Of a DNA stretch of 64,000 bases, positions 17,664 through 27,592 are shown piece after piece. Position numbers and translations under genes: made by a program. Position 1 is the first letter of the stretch; the number at the start of each line of letters is the position of its first letter. Source of the DNA: Myxococcota bacterium. Its GTDB lineage: Bacteria; Myxococcota; B64-G9. The DNA lies in the NCBI GenBank assembly GCA_022710975.1, contig JAKLGA010000014.1:147723-211722 (forward strand), written 5' to 3'. Below the pieces are notes generated by a model. That model was not told the DNA's origin, did not search any database, and saw only the letters and a program-made list of their open reading frames with translations.

Positions 17664-18296
17664 ATGGACGCCGCGTGGCCCTGGTGGCTGGGGAGCCTCC
17701 TGCTGGCGGGCACGGCCCTGGGCTACTTCGCCGCGCTGCGCCGGCCGCTGGGCGTGACCGGCCTGTGGCGCCAGGTGATCGGTTTCCGGGTCGAGCGGGA
17801 GCTCGCCCGGGCCGAGGCCAGCCTGCCCGCGGACGAGGCGGCGCTGGAGGCCATGCTGCGGGCGGCGACCGAGCGCGCCTTCGGCCCCCAGGGCGACTCG
17901 ACCTGCGCGGCGCCCGGCGCAGCGCGCGCGCCGGCGGCGCGAGCCGACGTCGCCCCGCGGCCTCCCGCCCGGCTGCCCTGGACCGCGGCGCTCGCCTTCC
18001 TGGTCATGCTGGCCGCGGGGGGGCTGCTGGCCGCGCTCGCGCGCGGGGGGCTGCGCCTGCGCCTGGAGCCGGACCTCGGCCCGGCGCTCGGCGCGGGCGG
18101 GGCCTGGCTGGCCCTGCTCCTGGGCGGTGTCCTGGTGGGCTTCGGCGCGCGGCTGTGCGCGGGCTGCACCTCGGGCCACGGGCTGAACGGTGCCGCCCGG
18201 CTGCAACCCGGGAGCCTCCTCGCGGTGGCCTGCTTCTTCGCGGCCGGGGCGGGCGTGTCCTTCGCGCTCCGGGCGCTCGGCGGAGGCGGCGCGTGA
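17664..18296 (+). CDS. YeeE/YedE family sulfur transporter, first half
   Basis: A 210-aa membrane protein with an N-terminal helix, the LRRPLGVTGLW element, a soluble Ala/Arg-rich insert (about 75-115), and three further helices. The hallmark GARLCAGCTSGHGLNGAAR (near residue 155) matches the GCTSGHG cysteine motif of YeeE/YedE (TsuA-type) thiosulfate-related transporters. It overlaps the next gene by 4 bp (GTGA). The long soluble insert between helices is unusual for the family. With the following gene it makes a two-protein version of a full-length YeeE. Confidence 0.8.
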   Translation: MDAAWPWWLGSLLLAGTALGYFAALRRPLGVTGLWRQVIGFRVERELARAEASLPADEAALEAMLRAATERAFGPQGDSTCAAPGAARAPAARADVAPRPPARLPWTAALAFLVMLAAGGLLAALARGGLRLRLEPDLGPALGAGGAWLALLLGGVLVGFGARLCAGCTSGHGLNGAARLQPGSLLAVACFFAAGAGVSFALRALGGGGA

Positions 18297-18700
18297 AGCT
18301 CCACGCCTGGACCGGCCTGTTCGGCCTGCTGCTCGGCTTCGCGCTGGGTGGCCTGGGCTTCGCCGACGGGGAGCAGATCCGCGCCATGCTGACCTTCGCC
18401 GACCCGCGGCTGCTCTTCGCCTTCGCCGGGGCGCTGCCGCTGTGCGCTCTGGGCTACTGGCTGCTCGGGCGGGGCCGCCTGCTCGACCGCCGGCCGATCC
18501 ACCCGGGCACGGTGCCGGGCGGCCTGCTGTTCGGGGCCGGCTGGGCGCTCACCGGCGCCTGCCCGGCCGTGCCGCTCATCCAGCTCGGCCAGGGCCAGCT
18601 GCCGGCCGCGGCCACCCTGGCCGGCCTGGTGATCGGCGTCGCGCTCTACCCCGTGGTCCACAAGCGCTTCTTCCGCTGGGACCCCGGCTCCTGCGGCTGA
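18293..18700 (+). CDS. YeeE/YedE family sulfur transporter, second half (DUF6691-like)
   Basis: A 135-aa membrane protein with four hydrophobic segments. It opens GLFGLLLGFALGGLGFADGEQI and later has PGGLLFGAGWALTGACPAVPLIQLG, the counterpart of the family's G.GW.L.G.CPG...L.LG motif with its conserved cysteine. The GTG start overlaps the stop of the first half, so the two are made together and probably form one transporter for a reduced sulfur compound in the inner membrane. Confidence 0.8.
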   Translation: MKLHAWTGLFGLLLGFALGGLGFADGEQIRAMLTFADPRLLFAFAGALPLCALGYWLLGRGRLLDRRPIHPGTVPGGLLFGAGWALTGACPAVPLIQLGQGQLPAAATLAGLVIGVALYPVVHKRFFRWDPGSCG

Positions 18701-18707
18701 GCCCGCC

Positions 18708-18736
18708 TTGACGGGCGCGAGGGCCCCGGCTACGGT
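18708..18736 (+). promoter_or_regulatory. sigma70-type promoter for the formiminotransferase gene
   Basis: TTGACG (18708-18713), a 17-bp spacer and TACGGT (18731-18736), 39 bp before the ATG at 18776. It starts 7 bp after the stop of the YeeE/YedE pair, which suggests separate expression of the downstream gene. Confidence 0.5.
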
Positions 18737-18775
18737 AGGCGCCCGGAGCCCCTGAACCACACGAGGATCGCCGCC

Positions 18776-20440
18776 ATGAAGCTCGTCGAGTGCGTGCCCA
18801 ACTTCTCCGAGGGCCGGGACGCGGCCAAGATCGAGGCCATCACCGAGGCGGTCTGCGCCTGCGAGGGCGTGGCGCTGCTCGACGTGGATCCGGGCAAGGA
18901 CACGAACCGCACCGTGGTCACCTTCCTGGGCGCGCCCGAGGCGGTGCTGGAGGCGGCCTTCCGCGCCATCGCCCGGGCCGCCCAGCTCATCGACATGTCC
19001 CAGCACCACGGCGCCCACGCGCGCATGGGCGCCACCGACGTGTGCCCCTTCGTGCCCGTCCAGGACGTGAGCATGGCCGAGTGCGTGGAGCTGGCCCGCC
19101 GGCTCGGGGCGCGCGTGGCCGCCGAGCTCGGCGTCCCGGTCTTCCTGTACGAGGAGGCCGCCAGCCGGCCCGAGCGGCGCAACCTGGCCACCATCCGCGA
19201 GGGCGAGTACGAGGGGCTGGCCGCCAAGCTCGCCCTGCCCGAGTGGGCCCCGGACTTCGGCCGGGCCGAGTTCAACCCGCGCGCGGGCGCCACGGTGATC
19301 GGCGCGCGCGAGTTCCTGATCGCCTACAACTTCAACCTGAACACGCGCGACTCGAAGATCGCCCACGACATCGCCCTCGAGATCCGCGAGGCCGGCCGGA
19401 CCACCAAGGACGCCGGGGGCAAGAGCGTCAAGGTGGCCGGCAAGTTCAAGCACGTCAAGGCCGTGGGCTGGTACATGGAGAACTTCCAGTGCGCCCAGAT
19501 CTCCATGAACCTGACCAACTACCGCGCCACCCCGCTGGCGACGGTGTTCGACGAGGTCTGCCGCCTGGCCGAGGCGCGCGGGGTGCGCTGCACCGGCTCC
19601 GAGCTGGTGGGGCTCGCGCCCAAGGACTGCCTGCTCGAGGCCGGCCGGCACTTCCTGCGCAAGGCCGGCAAGAGCGCCGGGGTGCCCGAGCGCGAGCTCA
19701 TCCGCGTGGCCGTGCAGAGCCTCGGCCTGGCCGAGCTCGGGCCCTTCGATCCGGCCAAGAAGATCGTCGAGGCGCGCATCCCCGACCCGCGCCCGCTGGC
19801 CGGGCTGAGCGTCCAGGCCTTCGCCGACGAGACCTCCAGCGACTCCCCGGCCCCGGGCGGCGGCAGCGTGGCGGCCGTGTGCGGCGCGCTGTCCGCGGCG
19901 CTGGCCGCCATGGTGGCCCAGCTCAGCGTGGGCAAGAAGGGCTACGAGGCGGTGGCCGGGCCGATGAAGGCCCTGGCCGAGGCCGCCCAGCCGCTCAAGG
20001 ACGCTTGCCTGCGGGCCATCGACGACGACACGGCCGCGTTCGACGGCCTGATGGCGGCCATGAAGCTCCCCAGGAAGACCGAGGAGCAGAAGGCCGCGCG
20101 CGAGGCGGCCGTCCAGGCGGCCACCCGCCGGGCCATCGCCGTGCCGCTCTCCCTGCTCGGCCGGATGCCCGAGGTCCTGGCCCTGGCGGCGCAGGCGGGC
20201 GAGCAGGGCAACCAGAACTCGCTGTCCGACGCCGGGGTCGCGGTGCTGTGCGCCCGCGCCGCGGCCGAGGGCGCCTACTACAACGTGGTGATCAACCTGG
20301 CCGGGGTGAGCGACGCCGCCTGGCGGGCGGCCACCCTGGCCGAGGCCCGCGCGCTGGTGGCCCGGGTGCGCGAGCAGGCGGACGCGGCCTCGCGGCGCGT
20401 CGAGGGCGTCCTGCTCCAGCGCGCCGGGCCGCCGGTCTGA
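18776..20440 (+). CDS. ftcD: Bifunctional glutamate formimidoyltransferase / formimidoyltetrahydrofolate cyclodeaminase
   Basis: A 554-aa fusion of both FTCD activities. It moves the formimino group from formiminoglutamate to tetrahydrofolate, then releases ammonia to give 5,10-methenyl-THF. The transferase half begins LVECVPNFSEGRD and has HHGAHARMGATDVCPFVP, with His81 in the place of the family's catalytic His82. The cyclodeaminase half starts about residue 340 with SSDSPAPGGGSVAAVCGAL and ends in a helical region. The full-length fusion is the animal-type arrangement and also occurs in some bacteria. No histidine-degradation gene (hutH, hutU, hutI) is nearby, so the source of formiminoglutamate must be encoded elsewhere. 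Confidence 0.9.
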   Translation: MKLVECVPNFSEGRDAAKIEAITEAVCACEGVALLDVDPGKDTNRTVVTFLGAPEAVLEAAFRAIARAAQLIDMSQHHGAHARMGATDVCPFVPVQDVSMAECVELARRLGARVAAELGVPVFLYEEAASRPERRNLATIREGEYEGLAAKLALPEWAPDFGRAEFNPRAGATVIGAREFLIAYNFNLNTRDSKIAHDIALEIREAGRTTKDAGGKSVKVAGKFKHVKAVGWYMENFQCAQISMNLTNYRATPLATVFDEVCRLAEARGVRCTGSELVGLAPKDCLLEAGRHFLRKAGKSAGVPERELIRVAVQSLGLAELGPFDPAKKIVEARIPDPRPLAGLSVQAFADETSSDSPAPGGGSVAAVCGALSAALAAMVAQLSVGKKGYEAVAGPMKALAEAAQPLKDACLRAIDDDTAAFDGLMAAMKLPRKTEEQKAAREAAVQAATRRAIAVPLSLLGRMPEVLALAAQAGEQGNQNSLSDAGVAVLCARAAAEGAYYNVVINLAGVSDAAWRAATLAEARALVARVREQADAASRRVEGVLLQRAGPPV

Positions 20441-20444
20441 GCCC

Positions 20445-21557
20445 ATGCCCGGCATCTGCCCCAAGTGCCTGGCCGATCTCAGCCCGCTCCGCGTGGAGGG
20501 GGTCGAGCTCGACCTGTGCCCGGCCTGCCGCGGGGTGTGGCTCGACCCGGGCGAGCTGGCGCGGATGCGCGGGGCGCGGGCGGACCTGCCGGCCGACCAG
20601 GCGCCGCTGACCACGGGCGCGCGCGCCCTGGCGTCCACGACCTCCATCTGCCCGCGCTGCGACGGCGCCTTCGAGACGCTCGAGTTCGCGCGCGGCACGG
20701 CGCTCTACATCGACCGCTGCAAGAGCTGCCACGGGATCTGGCTGGACGCCGGCGAGCTCAAGCGCATCCGCGCGGTGACCGCCCAGCGCCACGGCCTGGG
20801 GCTGGACAGCCCGCCCCCGGCCGACGCGCGCCTGCGCGACCTGGCCCGGCCGGTCGAGGCCGGCGGCTCGTCGCCCGGGGTGTACCTGTTCCAGCTGCTG
20901 ACCGCGCTGCCGGTCGAGGTGGACGCGCCCAGGGAGCGCTTCCCCCTGGTGACGCTCGGGCTGGTGCTCGCCTGCGCGGTGACCTTCCTCTACCAGGCGT
21001 TCGGGGTGACCGATCCCGAGGCCTTCCTCGCCGCCTGGGCCTTCCTGCCGGCCCAGGTGTCCCAGGGGCGCGAGCTGCAGGGGCTGTGGACCCACATGTT
21101 CCTGCACGGCGGCCTGCTGCACCTGCTGGGCAACATGTACTTCCTGTGGCTGTTCGGGGACAACGTCGAGGACCGCCTCAACCGCTTCCTGTACCTGGTG
21201 TTCTTCGTCACCTGCGGCCTGGGGGCGGCCGGGCTGCACGCCTGGATCACCTCGGAGCCGGGCATCCCCACCCTGGGCGCCTCGGGCGCGGTCTCGGGCG
21301 TGATGGGCGCCTACCTGCTGCTCTACCCGCGCCGCAAGATGTACCAGGTGCTGTGGTTCTTCCAGTTCAAGGTGTCGGTGGGCTTCTACCTGTTCTTCTG
21401 GCTCGGCCTGCAGCTCGTGTACGCGTCCCTGGGCATGCCCGGCGTGGCCTGGTGGGCCCACGTGGGCGGCTTCGGCGTGGGGGCCGGGCTGCTGTGGCTC
21501 TTCAGGCGGCTCGGCCTGGTGCGCCCCGAGCCGGACCCGGCGACCGCCCCGGCCTGA
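20445..21557 (+). CDS. Rhomboid family intramembrane serine protease with two N-terminal zinc ribbons
   Basis: A 370-aa protein. Residues 1-35 and about 68-110 are two TFIIB-like zinc ribbons (CPKC...CPACRGVWLDPGEL and CPRC...CKSCHGIWLDAGEL). The rest is a six- to seven-helix rhomboid domain with the WTHMFLHGGLLHLLGNMYFL helix, the nucleophile S280 in GASGAVSG and the partner H339 in WWAHVGGF. Both catalytic residues are present, so it should cleave membrane proteins. Fused zinc ribbons may recognise substrate or partner proteins; that is inference. It follows ftcD by 4 bp and converges with tlyA 4 bp away. Confidence 0.88.
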   Translation: MPGICPKCLADLSPLRVEGVELDLCPACRGVWLDPGELARMRGARADLPADQAPLTTGARALASTTSICPRCDGAFETLEFARGTALYIDRCKSCHGIWLDAGELKRIRAVTAQRHGLGLDSPPPADARLRDLARPVEAGGSSPGVYLFQLLTALPVEVDAPRERFPLVTLGLVLACAVTFLYQAFGVTDPEAFLAAWAFLPAQVSQGRELQGLWTHMFLHGGLLHLLGNMYFLWLFGDNVEDRLNRFLYLVFFVTCGLGAAGLHAWITSEPGIPTLGASGAVSGVMGAYLLLYPRRKMYQVLWFFQFKVSVGFYLFFWLGLQLVYASLGMPGVAWWAHVGGFGVGAGLLWLFRRLGLVRPEPDPATAPA

Positions 21558-21561
21558 CGGG

Positions 21562-22311
21562 TCACGGGGCGCGCAGCCCCAGCAGGAACTCCACGTTGCC
21601 GTCCGCGCCGGTGATGGGGGACGGCACGCGCCCGAGCTCCACCAGGCCGAGCGCCCGGGCGCAGGCGGCCACCTGCTCCAGCGCCTCCTGCCGGGCCGCC
21701 TCGTCGCGCACGATGCCGCCCTTGCCCACCCGCTCCCGACCGACCTCGAACTGGGGCTTCACCAGCAGCACCAGCCAGGCGCCAGGCGCCAGGCAGGCCA
21801 GCACGGGCGGCAGCACCAGCCGCAGCGAGATGAAGGACAGGTCGAAGACCGCGAACTCGGGCACCGCCGGCAGGTGGCCGGGCGCGAGGAAGCGCGCGTT
21901 GAACCGCTCCATCACCACCACGCGCGGATCGCCGCGCAGCCGGGGCAGGAGCTGGCCCCAGCCCACGTCGAGCGCGATCACCCGCGCCGCGCCGCGCTGC
22001 AGCAGGCAGTCGGTGAAGCCGCCGGTGGAGGCGCCCACGTCCAGGCCCGTCCGCCCGGCCGGATCGAGCCCGAAGGCCTCCAGCGCGGCCTCGAGCTTCA
22101 GCCCCCCGCGGGAGGCGAACGGGTGCGCGGGCCCCTTGATCCGCACCGGGCTGCCCGCCGGCACCCGCGTGCCCGGCTTGTCCACCCGGTTCTCGCCCAC
22201 CACCACCTGGCCCGCCAGCACCAGGGCCCGGGCCAGGGTGCGCGAGCTGGCCAGGCCCCGCTCCACCAGCAGCTGATCGAGGCGGATCTTCTCCTCCCCG
22301 CGCGGCGCCAC
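21562..22311 (-). CDS. tlyA: TlyA family rRNA (cytidine-2'-O)-methyltransferase
   Basis: A 249-aa protein with an N-terminal S4 RNA-binding domain (RLDQLLVERGLASSRTLARALVLAG) and a C-terminal FtsJ-like methyltransferase. The SAM site is GLDVGASTGGFTDCLLQRGAARV, followed by DLSFISLRLVLP and LVKPQFEVGRE. Characterised members methylate 16S and 23S rRNA cytidines at the ribosome interface. The GTG start is 3 bp after the dxs stop. tlyA after dxs is a common order in proteobacteria. Confidence 0.9.
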   Translation of the reverse strand: MAPRGEEKIRLDQLLVERGLASSRTLARALVLAGQVVVGENRVDKPGTRVPAGSPVRIKGPAHPFASRGGLKLEAALEAFGLDPAGRTGLDVGASTGGFTDCLLQRGAARVIALDVGWGQLLPRLRGDPRVVVMERFNARFLAPGHLPAVPEFAVFDLSFISLRLVLPPVLACLAPGAWLVLLVKPQFEVGRERVGKGGIVRDEAARQEALEQVAACARALGLVELGRVPSPITGADGNVEFLLGLRAP

Positions 22312-22314
22312 GGC

Positions 22315-24195
22315 TCACCCCCGGCCGCACAGGCGCGCGGCCGCCCGGGCGATGCCCGGGCCGTCGAGCTCGAGCAGGCGCCGGAGCTCCTCGGGGCGGC
22401 CGTGGGGGACGAAGCGGTCGGGCAGGCCGAGGCAGCGCAGCGGCACCGGCCGGCCGGCCTCCAGCAGGAGCGCGGCCACCGCCTGGCCGAAGCCGCCCTC
22501 GAGCGCCCCCTCCTCGACGGTCACCAGGCGCCCGGCCTCCTCCGCCAGCGAGAGCACCAGCTCGCGGTCGAGGGGCTTCACGAAACGGGCGTCGGCCACC
22601 ACGGCCTGCAGGCCGTGCTCGGCGCGCAGGCGCTCGGCGGCCTCCAGGGCCGGGTCGAGGCAGTGGCCGCAGGCGAGCAGGGCCAGGTCCGGGCGGCCCG
22701 CGGGCGTCCGCACCCGCCGGCCGCGGCCGAGCTGCAGGGCGGGCGCCCCGGGCGCGCCGGCCGGGGCCGCGCCGCGCGGGAAGCGGATGGCCACCGGCTG
22801 CCCGACGGCCACGGCCCAGGCCAGCATGCTCCGCAGCTCGTCCCCGTCCGCGGGCGCCAGCACCACCAGGTTCGGCACGCAGCGCAGGAAGCACAGGTCG
22901 AGCTGGCCGTGGTGGGTGGGGCCGTCCTCGCCCACCACCCCGGCCCGGTCGAGGACGAACACCACCGGCAGGCGCTGCAGGCACACGTCGTGCACGAGCT
23001 GATCGAAACCGCGCTGCAGGAAGGTCGAGTAGATGGCCACCACCGGGCGCCGGCCCTCGCAGGCCAGCCCCGCGGCGAAGGTGACCGCGTGCTCCTCGGC
23101 GATGCCCACGTCGTAGAAGCGCTCCGGGAAGCGGCCCGCGAAGGCGGCCAGTCCGGTGCCATCCGGCATGGCCGCGGTGATGGCCACCACGCGCTCGTCC
23201 CGCCCGGCCAGCTCCACGAGGGCCTCGGAGAACACCGCGGTGAAGCTCGGGTTCGGGTGGGCGGGCGCCGCCCCCGGCTCCTCGTCCGGGCAGTAGGGCG
23301 CCACACCGTGGAAGCGGCGGGGATCGTCCTCGGCGCAGGACAGGCCGCGGCCCTTCACGGTCCGTGCGTGCACCAGCACCGGCCCGTCCAGGAGCTTCAC
23401 CCGCCGCAGCAGCGCGACCAGCCCGGGCAGATCGTGCCCGTCCACCGGGCCGACGTACTGGAAGTTGAGCCCCTCGAACAGGATGCCGGGGGTGAGCAGG
23501 GCCTTGGTGCCCTCCACGCCGCGCCGCAGCCAGTCGAGGGCCACGTCGCCCCAGCGGGGAAAGCCGGTCAGCAGGTCCTTGACCCGGCGCCGGGCCAGGT
23601 TGAAGCCGCGGCCCGTCAGGCGGCGGCTGAGCCAGGCGGACATGGCGCCCACCTTGTCCGAGATGAACATGCCGTTGTCGTTGAGCACCACCACCAGGTC
23701 GCGCTCGAGGGTGCCCGCGTGGTTGAGGCCCTCGAAGGCCAGCCCCCCCGTCATGCCGCCGTCGCCGATGACCGCCACCACCTTGCCGCGCTGCCCGCGC
23801 AGCCTGCGCCCCTCCGCCAGCCCGAGCGCGGCGCTGATGCTGGTGGAGGCGTGCCCGGCCCCGAAGGCGTCGTGCTCGCTCTCGTCCCGGCGGGTGAAGC
23901 CCGACAGGCCGCCCTGCTGCCGCAGGCTGGCGAACCGCTCGCGCCGGCCGGTGAGCAGCTTGTGCGCGTAGGCCTGGTTGCCCACGTCCCAGACGATCGG
24001 CTCGGCCGGCGACTCGAACACGTAGTGCAGCGCGACCGTCAACTCCACCACCCCCAGCGACGAGGCCAGGTGCCCGCCGTTCTGGGTGACCACCCCGATG
24101 ATCCGCCCGCGCAGCTCACGGCAGAGCGCCGGGAGCTGATCCTCCCGCAGCCGTCGGAGATCCTCCGGGGAGGAGATGGTGTCGAGCAGCTCCAT
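22315..24195 (-). CDS. dxs: 1-deoxy-D-xylulose-5-phosphate synthase
   Basis: A 626-aa, full-length DXS, the thiamine-diphosphate enzyme that makes DXP from pyruvate and glyceraldehyde 3-phosphate at the start of the MEP isoprenoid pathway. It has GGHLASSLGVVELTVALH, the TPP site VAVIGDGGMTGGLAFEGLN, FEGLNFQYVGPVDGHDL and the transketolase-type GIAEEHAVTFAAGLA. One oddity: the usual VGHQ segment reads VGNQ (N73), changing a highly conserved histidine. The downstream tlyA is 3 bp away. Its normal partner ispA lies 5.5 kb upstream, across three inserted genes. It has its own divergent promoter. Confidence 0.93.
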   Translation of the reverse strand: MELLDTISSPEDLRRLREDQLPALCRELRGRIIGVVTQNGGHLASSLGVVELTVALHYVFESPAEPIVWDVGNQAYAHKLLTGRRERFASLRQQGGLSGFTRRDESEHDAFGAGHASTSISAALGLAEGRRLRGQRGKVVAVIGDGGMTGGLAFEGLNHAGTLERDLVVVLNDNGMFISDKVGAMSAWLSRRLTGRGFNLARRRVKDLLTGFPRWGDVALDWLRRGVEGTKALLTPGILFEGLNFQYVGPVDGHDLPGLVALLRRVKLLDGPVLVHARTVKGRGLSCAEDDPRRFHGVAPYCPDEEPGAAPAHPNPSFTAVFSEALVELAGRDERVVAITAAMPDGTGLAAFAGRFPERFYDVGIAEEHAVTFAAGLACEGRRPVVAIYSTFLQRGFDQLVHDVCLQRLPVVFVLDRAGVVGEDGPTHHGQLDLCFLRCVPNLVVLAPADGDELRSMLAWAVAVGQPVAIRFPRGAAPAGAPGAPALQLGRGRRVRTPAGRPDLALLACGHCLDPALEAAERLRAEHGLQAVVADARFVKPLDRELVLSLAEEAGRLVTVEEGALEGGFGQAVAALLLEAGRPVPLRCLGLPDRFVPHGRPEELRRLLELDGPGIARAAARLCGRG

Positions 24196-24241
24196 TCCAC
24201 CTTCCGGACCGGGGCGCCCAGGGGCCCCCGGTCGCGGAGGC

Positions 24242-24270
24242 AGCCTAGCCGGAAAGTACTACTGGATCAA
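24242..24270 (-). promoter_or_regulatory. sigma70-type promoter for dxs
   Basis: On the - strand: TTGATC (24270-24265), a 17-bp spacer and TAGGCT (24247-24242), 47 bp before the dxs ATG. It lies in the 193-bp divergent gap with the MopE-type lipoprotein gene. An own promoter is expected since dxs is cut off from ispA. Confidence 0.45.
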
Positions 24271-24294
24271 GTCGCTCGGAGCGCCTTGAGGACC

Positions 24295-24323
24295 TTGCCC
24301 GGTCGGGGGCAGCATGCTAGCAT
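24295..24323 (+). promoter_or_regulatory. sigma70-type promoter for the lipoprotein block
   Basis: TTGCCC (24295-24300), a 17-bp spacer and TAGCAT (24318-24323), 66 bp before the ATG at 24389. It would drive the three-gene + strand block. It is divergent from the dxs promoter. Confidence 0.45.
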
Positions 24324-24388
24324 CACCCCATGCGAGGCGACGCAGGCGGCGGTCCCCAGGCCGGCCGCCGGGCGCCCGGGAAGGTCCG

Positions 24389-25756
<1,368 letters not shown>

Positions 25757-25785
25757 CTCGGACGGGCCCAAGGACTGGAAGACCA

Positions 25786-27531
25786 ATGACGCGCACCGCA
25801 AGCATCTGCTGTCTGTCGCTGCTCGCCGCCGCCCTGGGGGCCGCCGCAGGCTGCGGTCCCCAGGAGGACGGCGGCCTGGCGCTGAAGATCTACTACTACA
25901 CCCCGCCGGGGGACGATGGCCTGCGGGCCGATCCGCCGCCGCAGGGAGAGGCGCCGGGGGACATCACCGACTACCGCGTGTGCGTCTCGGCGCCCGACAT
26001 GGGCAAGATCCGCTGCCAGAACTTCGTGCGCGCGGCCAACCCCACCAAGGCCCGCATCTCGGGCCTGCCGGTGGGCCGGGACCGCCGGGTCACCTTCCAG
26101 GGCTACACGGTCTCGGTCACCAACTTCGTCTCCCAGTGGTGCGGCGAGGCGAGCGGGGTGGAGGTGCGCGACGGCGCCACCACCCAGGTCAGCATGTACC
26201 TCAGCATCTGCTCGAACTTCACCCCGACGCGCAACGCCATGAGCGCGCCGCGCGCGTTCCACACCGCCACCCCCATGCCCGACGGCCGCGTGCTGCTGGT
26301 GGGCGGCTTCAACAGCGTCAGCGGCGTGCAGGACTGTGACGTGGGGCGCTGCCACGTGCTGACGGCCACCTCGTCCATCGACGTCTACGATCCGCGCACC
26401 GGCTCCTTCGCCGCCACGAGCATCAGCCTCAACTACCCGCGCGGGCTGCACACCGCCACCCTGCTGCCCGGGGGCCGGCTGCTGGTGGCCGGCGGCGCGG
26501 GCCGGGCCTTCCTCCGCGTGAGCTTCCCCGCGGGCCCGCGGCCGGTGGTCGAGGTGGACCCGGCGGACACGGGCCAGGCCGGCAGCACGGCGGAGGTGAT
26601 CAACCTCGTCACCCTGGCGCACGAGGGCGAGATCCCGCTGGCGCCGGCCTCCCCGCGGGCGCACCACGCCGCGCTCGCCATGGCCGGCGGCGATGCCCTG
26701 CTGCTGGGCGGCATCGTCCCCAGCACCAACGCGGCGCTGAACACCATCGCCCGCTACCAGGCCGCGGCCAACGCCTTCGTGGAGCCCCCCGCGCCGCAGC
26801 TGCGCGAGGGCCGCCAGGGCATGGCGCTCGTCCCCTACGGGACGGCCTCCTTCCTGGTGTGGGGCGGGAACCACGCCGCGGGCGGCGGCCCCGGCCAGTT
26901 CGCCGAGATCATCACCGAGGGCGCGGACGGCTCGCCCCTGGACCGCACGCCGGCCTTCGTGACCAACGACCCGGGCCGGGGGGCGCCGCTGTTCTACCCG
27001 GCCGGGGTGAGCATGGGCGGCACCCGCGCGCTGCTGACCGGCGGCATGATCGTGGACCAGTCCTTCGAGCCGCTGCTCACCGACAAGGTGCGGCCCACCA
27101 ACCTGGTGCGCATGGTCGACCTGCAGGAGGGCGCCGAGTCCTTCACCGAGCCCACCAGCATCGTGCTCAACTTCCCGCGGGCGCTGCACGCCATGATCCC
27201 CCTGCCGGGCAGCGAGCTGGTCAACGGCGCGGAGAAGACGATCGTGACCGCGGCGGTGCTGGGCGGGGTGACGGGCTTCACCGTCCTGTCCCAGAGCTTC
27301 CAGCTGACCAACCGCGTCGAGTTCTTCACCGAGCAGAACGTGTTCCGGGAGATGCAGACCAACCTGAGCGAGATCTGGATGAACGCCAACCGCGCGGGCC
27401 ACGCAGTCGTGGCGCTGCCGGACAACACGTTCCTGGTGAGCGGCGGGCTGAACGACCAGACCGGGTCGCTGATCTCCCTCGACAGCGCCGAGGTGTTCAA
27501 CCCCGCCTCGCGCGAGCTGCAGGTGCGCTGA
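25786..27531 (+). CDS. Kelch-repeat lipoprotein
   Basis: A 581-aa lipoprotein with signal peptide and lipobox LGAAAGC (Cys about 23). After a ~130-residue N-terminal beta domain with paired cysteines come Kelch-type blades: RAFHTATPMPDGRVLLVGG, RGLHTATLLPGGRLLVAGG, RAHHAALAMAGGDALLLGG, RALHAMIPLPG, and RAGHAVVALPDNTFLVSGG. The last matches SAEVFNP at the C-terminus, closing a beta-propeller. Such propellers bind proteins or sugars. It lies between two MopE-type paralogues with gaps of 29 and 61 bp and is probably co-transcribed with them. Confidence 0.75.
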   Translation: MTRTASICCLSLLAAALGAAAGCGPQEDGGLALKIYYYTPPGDDGLRADPPPQGEAPGDITDYRVCVSAPDMGKIRCQNFVRAANPTKARISGLPVGRDRRVTFQGYTVSVTNFVSQWCGEASGVEVRDGATTQVSMYLSICSNFTPTRNAMSAPRAFHTATPMPDGRVLLVGGFNSVSGVQDCDVGRCHVLTATSSIDVYDPRTGSFAATSISLNYPRGLHTATLLPGGRLLVAGGAGRAFLRVSFPAGPRPVVEVDPADTGQAGSTAEVINLVTLAHEGEIPLAPASPRAHHAALAMAGGDALLLGGIVPSTNAALNTIARYQAAANAFVEPPAPQLREGRQGMALVPYGTASFLVWGGNHAAGGGPGQFAEIITEGADGSPLDRTPAFVTNDPGRGAPLFYPAGVSMGGTRALLTGGMIVDQSFEPLLTDKVRPTNLVRMVDLQEGAESFTEPTSIVLNFPRALHAMIPLPGSELVNGAEKTIVTAAVLGGVTGFTVLSQSFQLTNRVEFFTEQNVFREMQTNLSEIWMNANRAGHAVVALPDNTFLVSGGLNDQTGSLISLDSAEVFNPASRELQVR

Positions 27532-27592
27532 GGGAGTGCGTTCGCAGACCGTGGAGGCGGGCGAGCCCGCCCCGACGGGAGGAGGTGCCGTG

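Noticed and set aside
17723..20698. Very long antisense open frame opposite the YeeE/YedE and ftcD genes; similar ones lie opposite most genes (for example 211-1851 and 3028-4842 on the - strand)
   Set aside because: In DNA this GC-rich the opposite frames lack stops by chance. Their translations are Gly/Arg/Gln-rich low-complexity runs with no motif, while the genes beneath have clear families.
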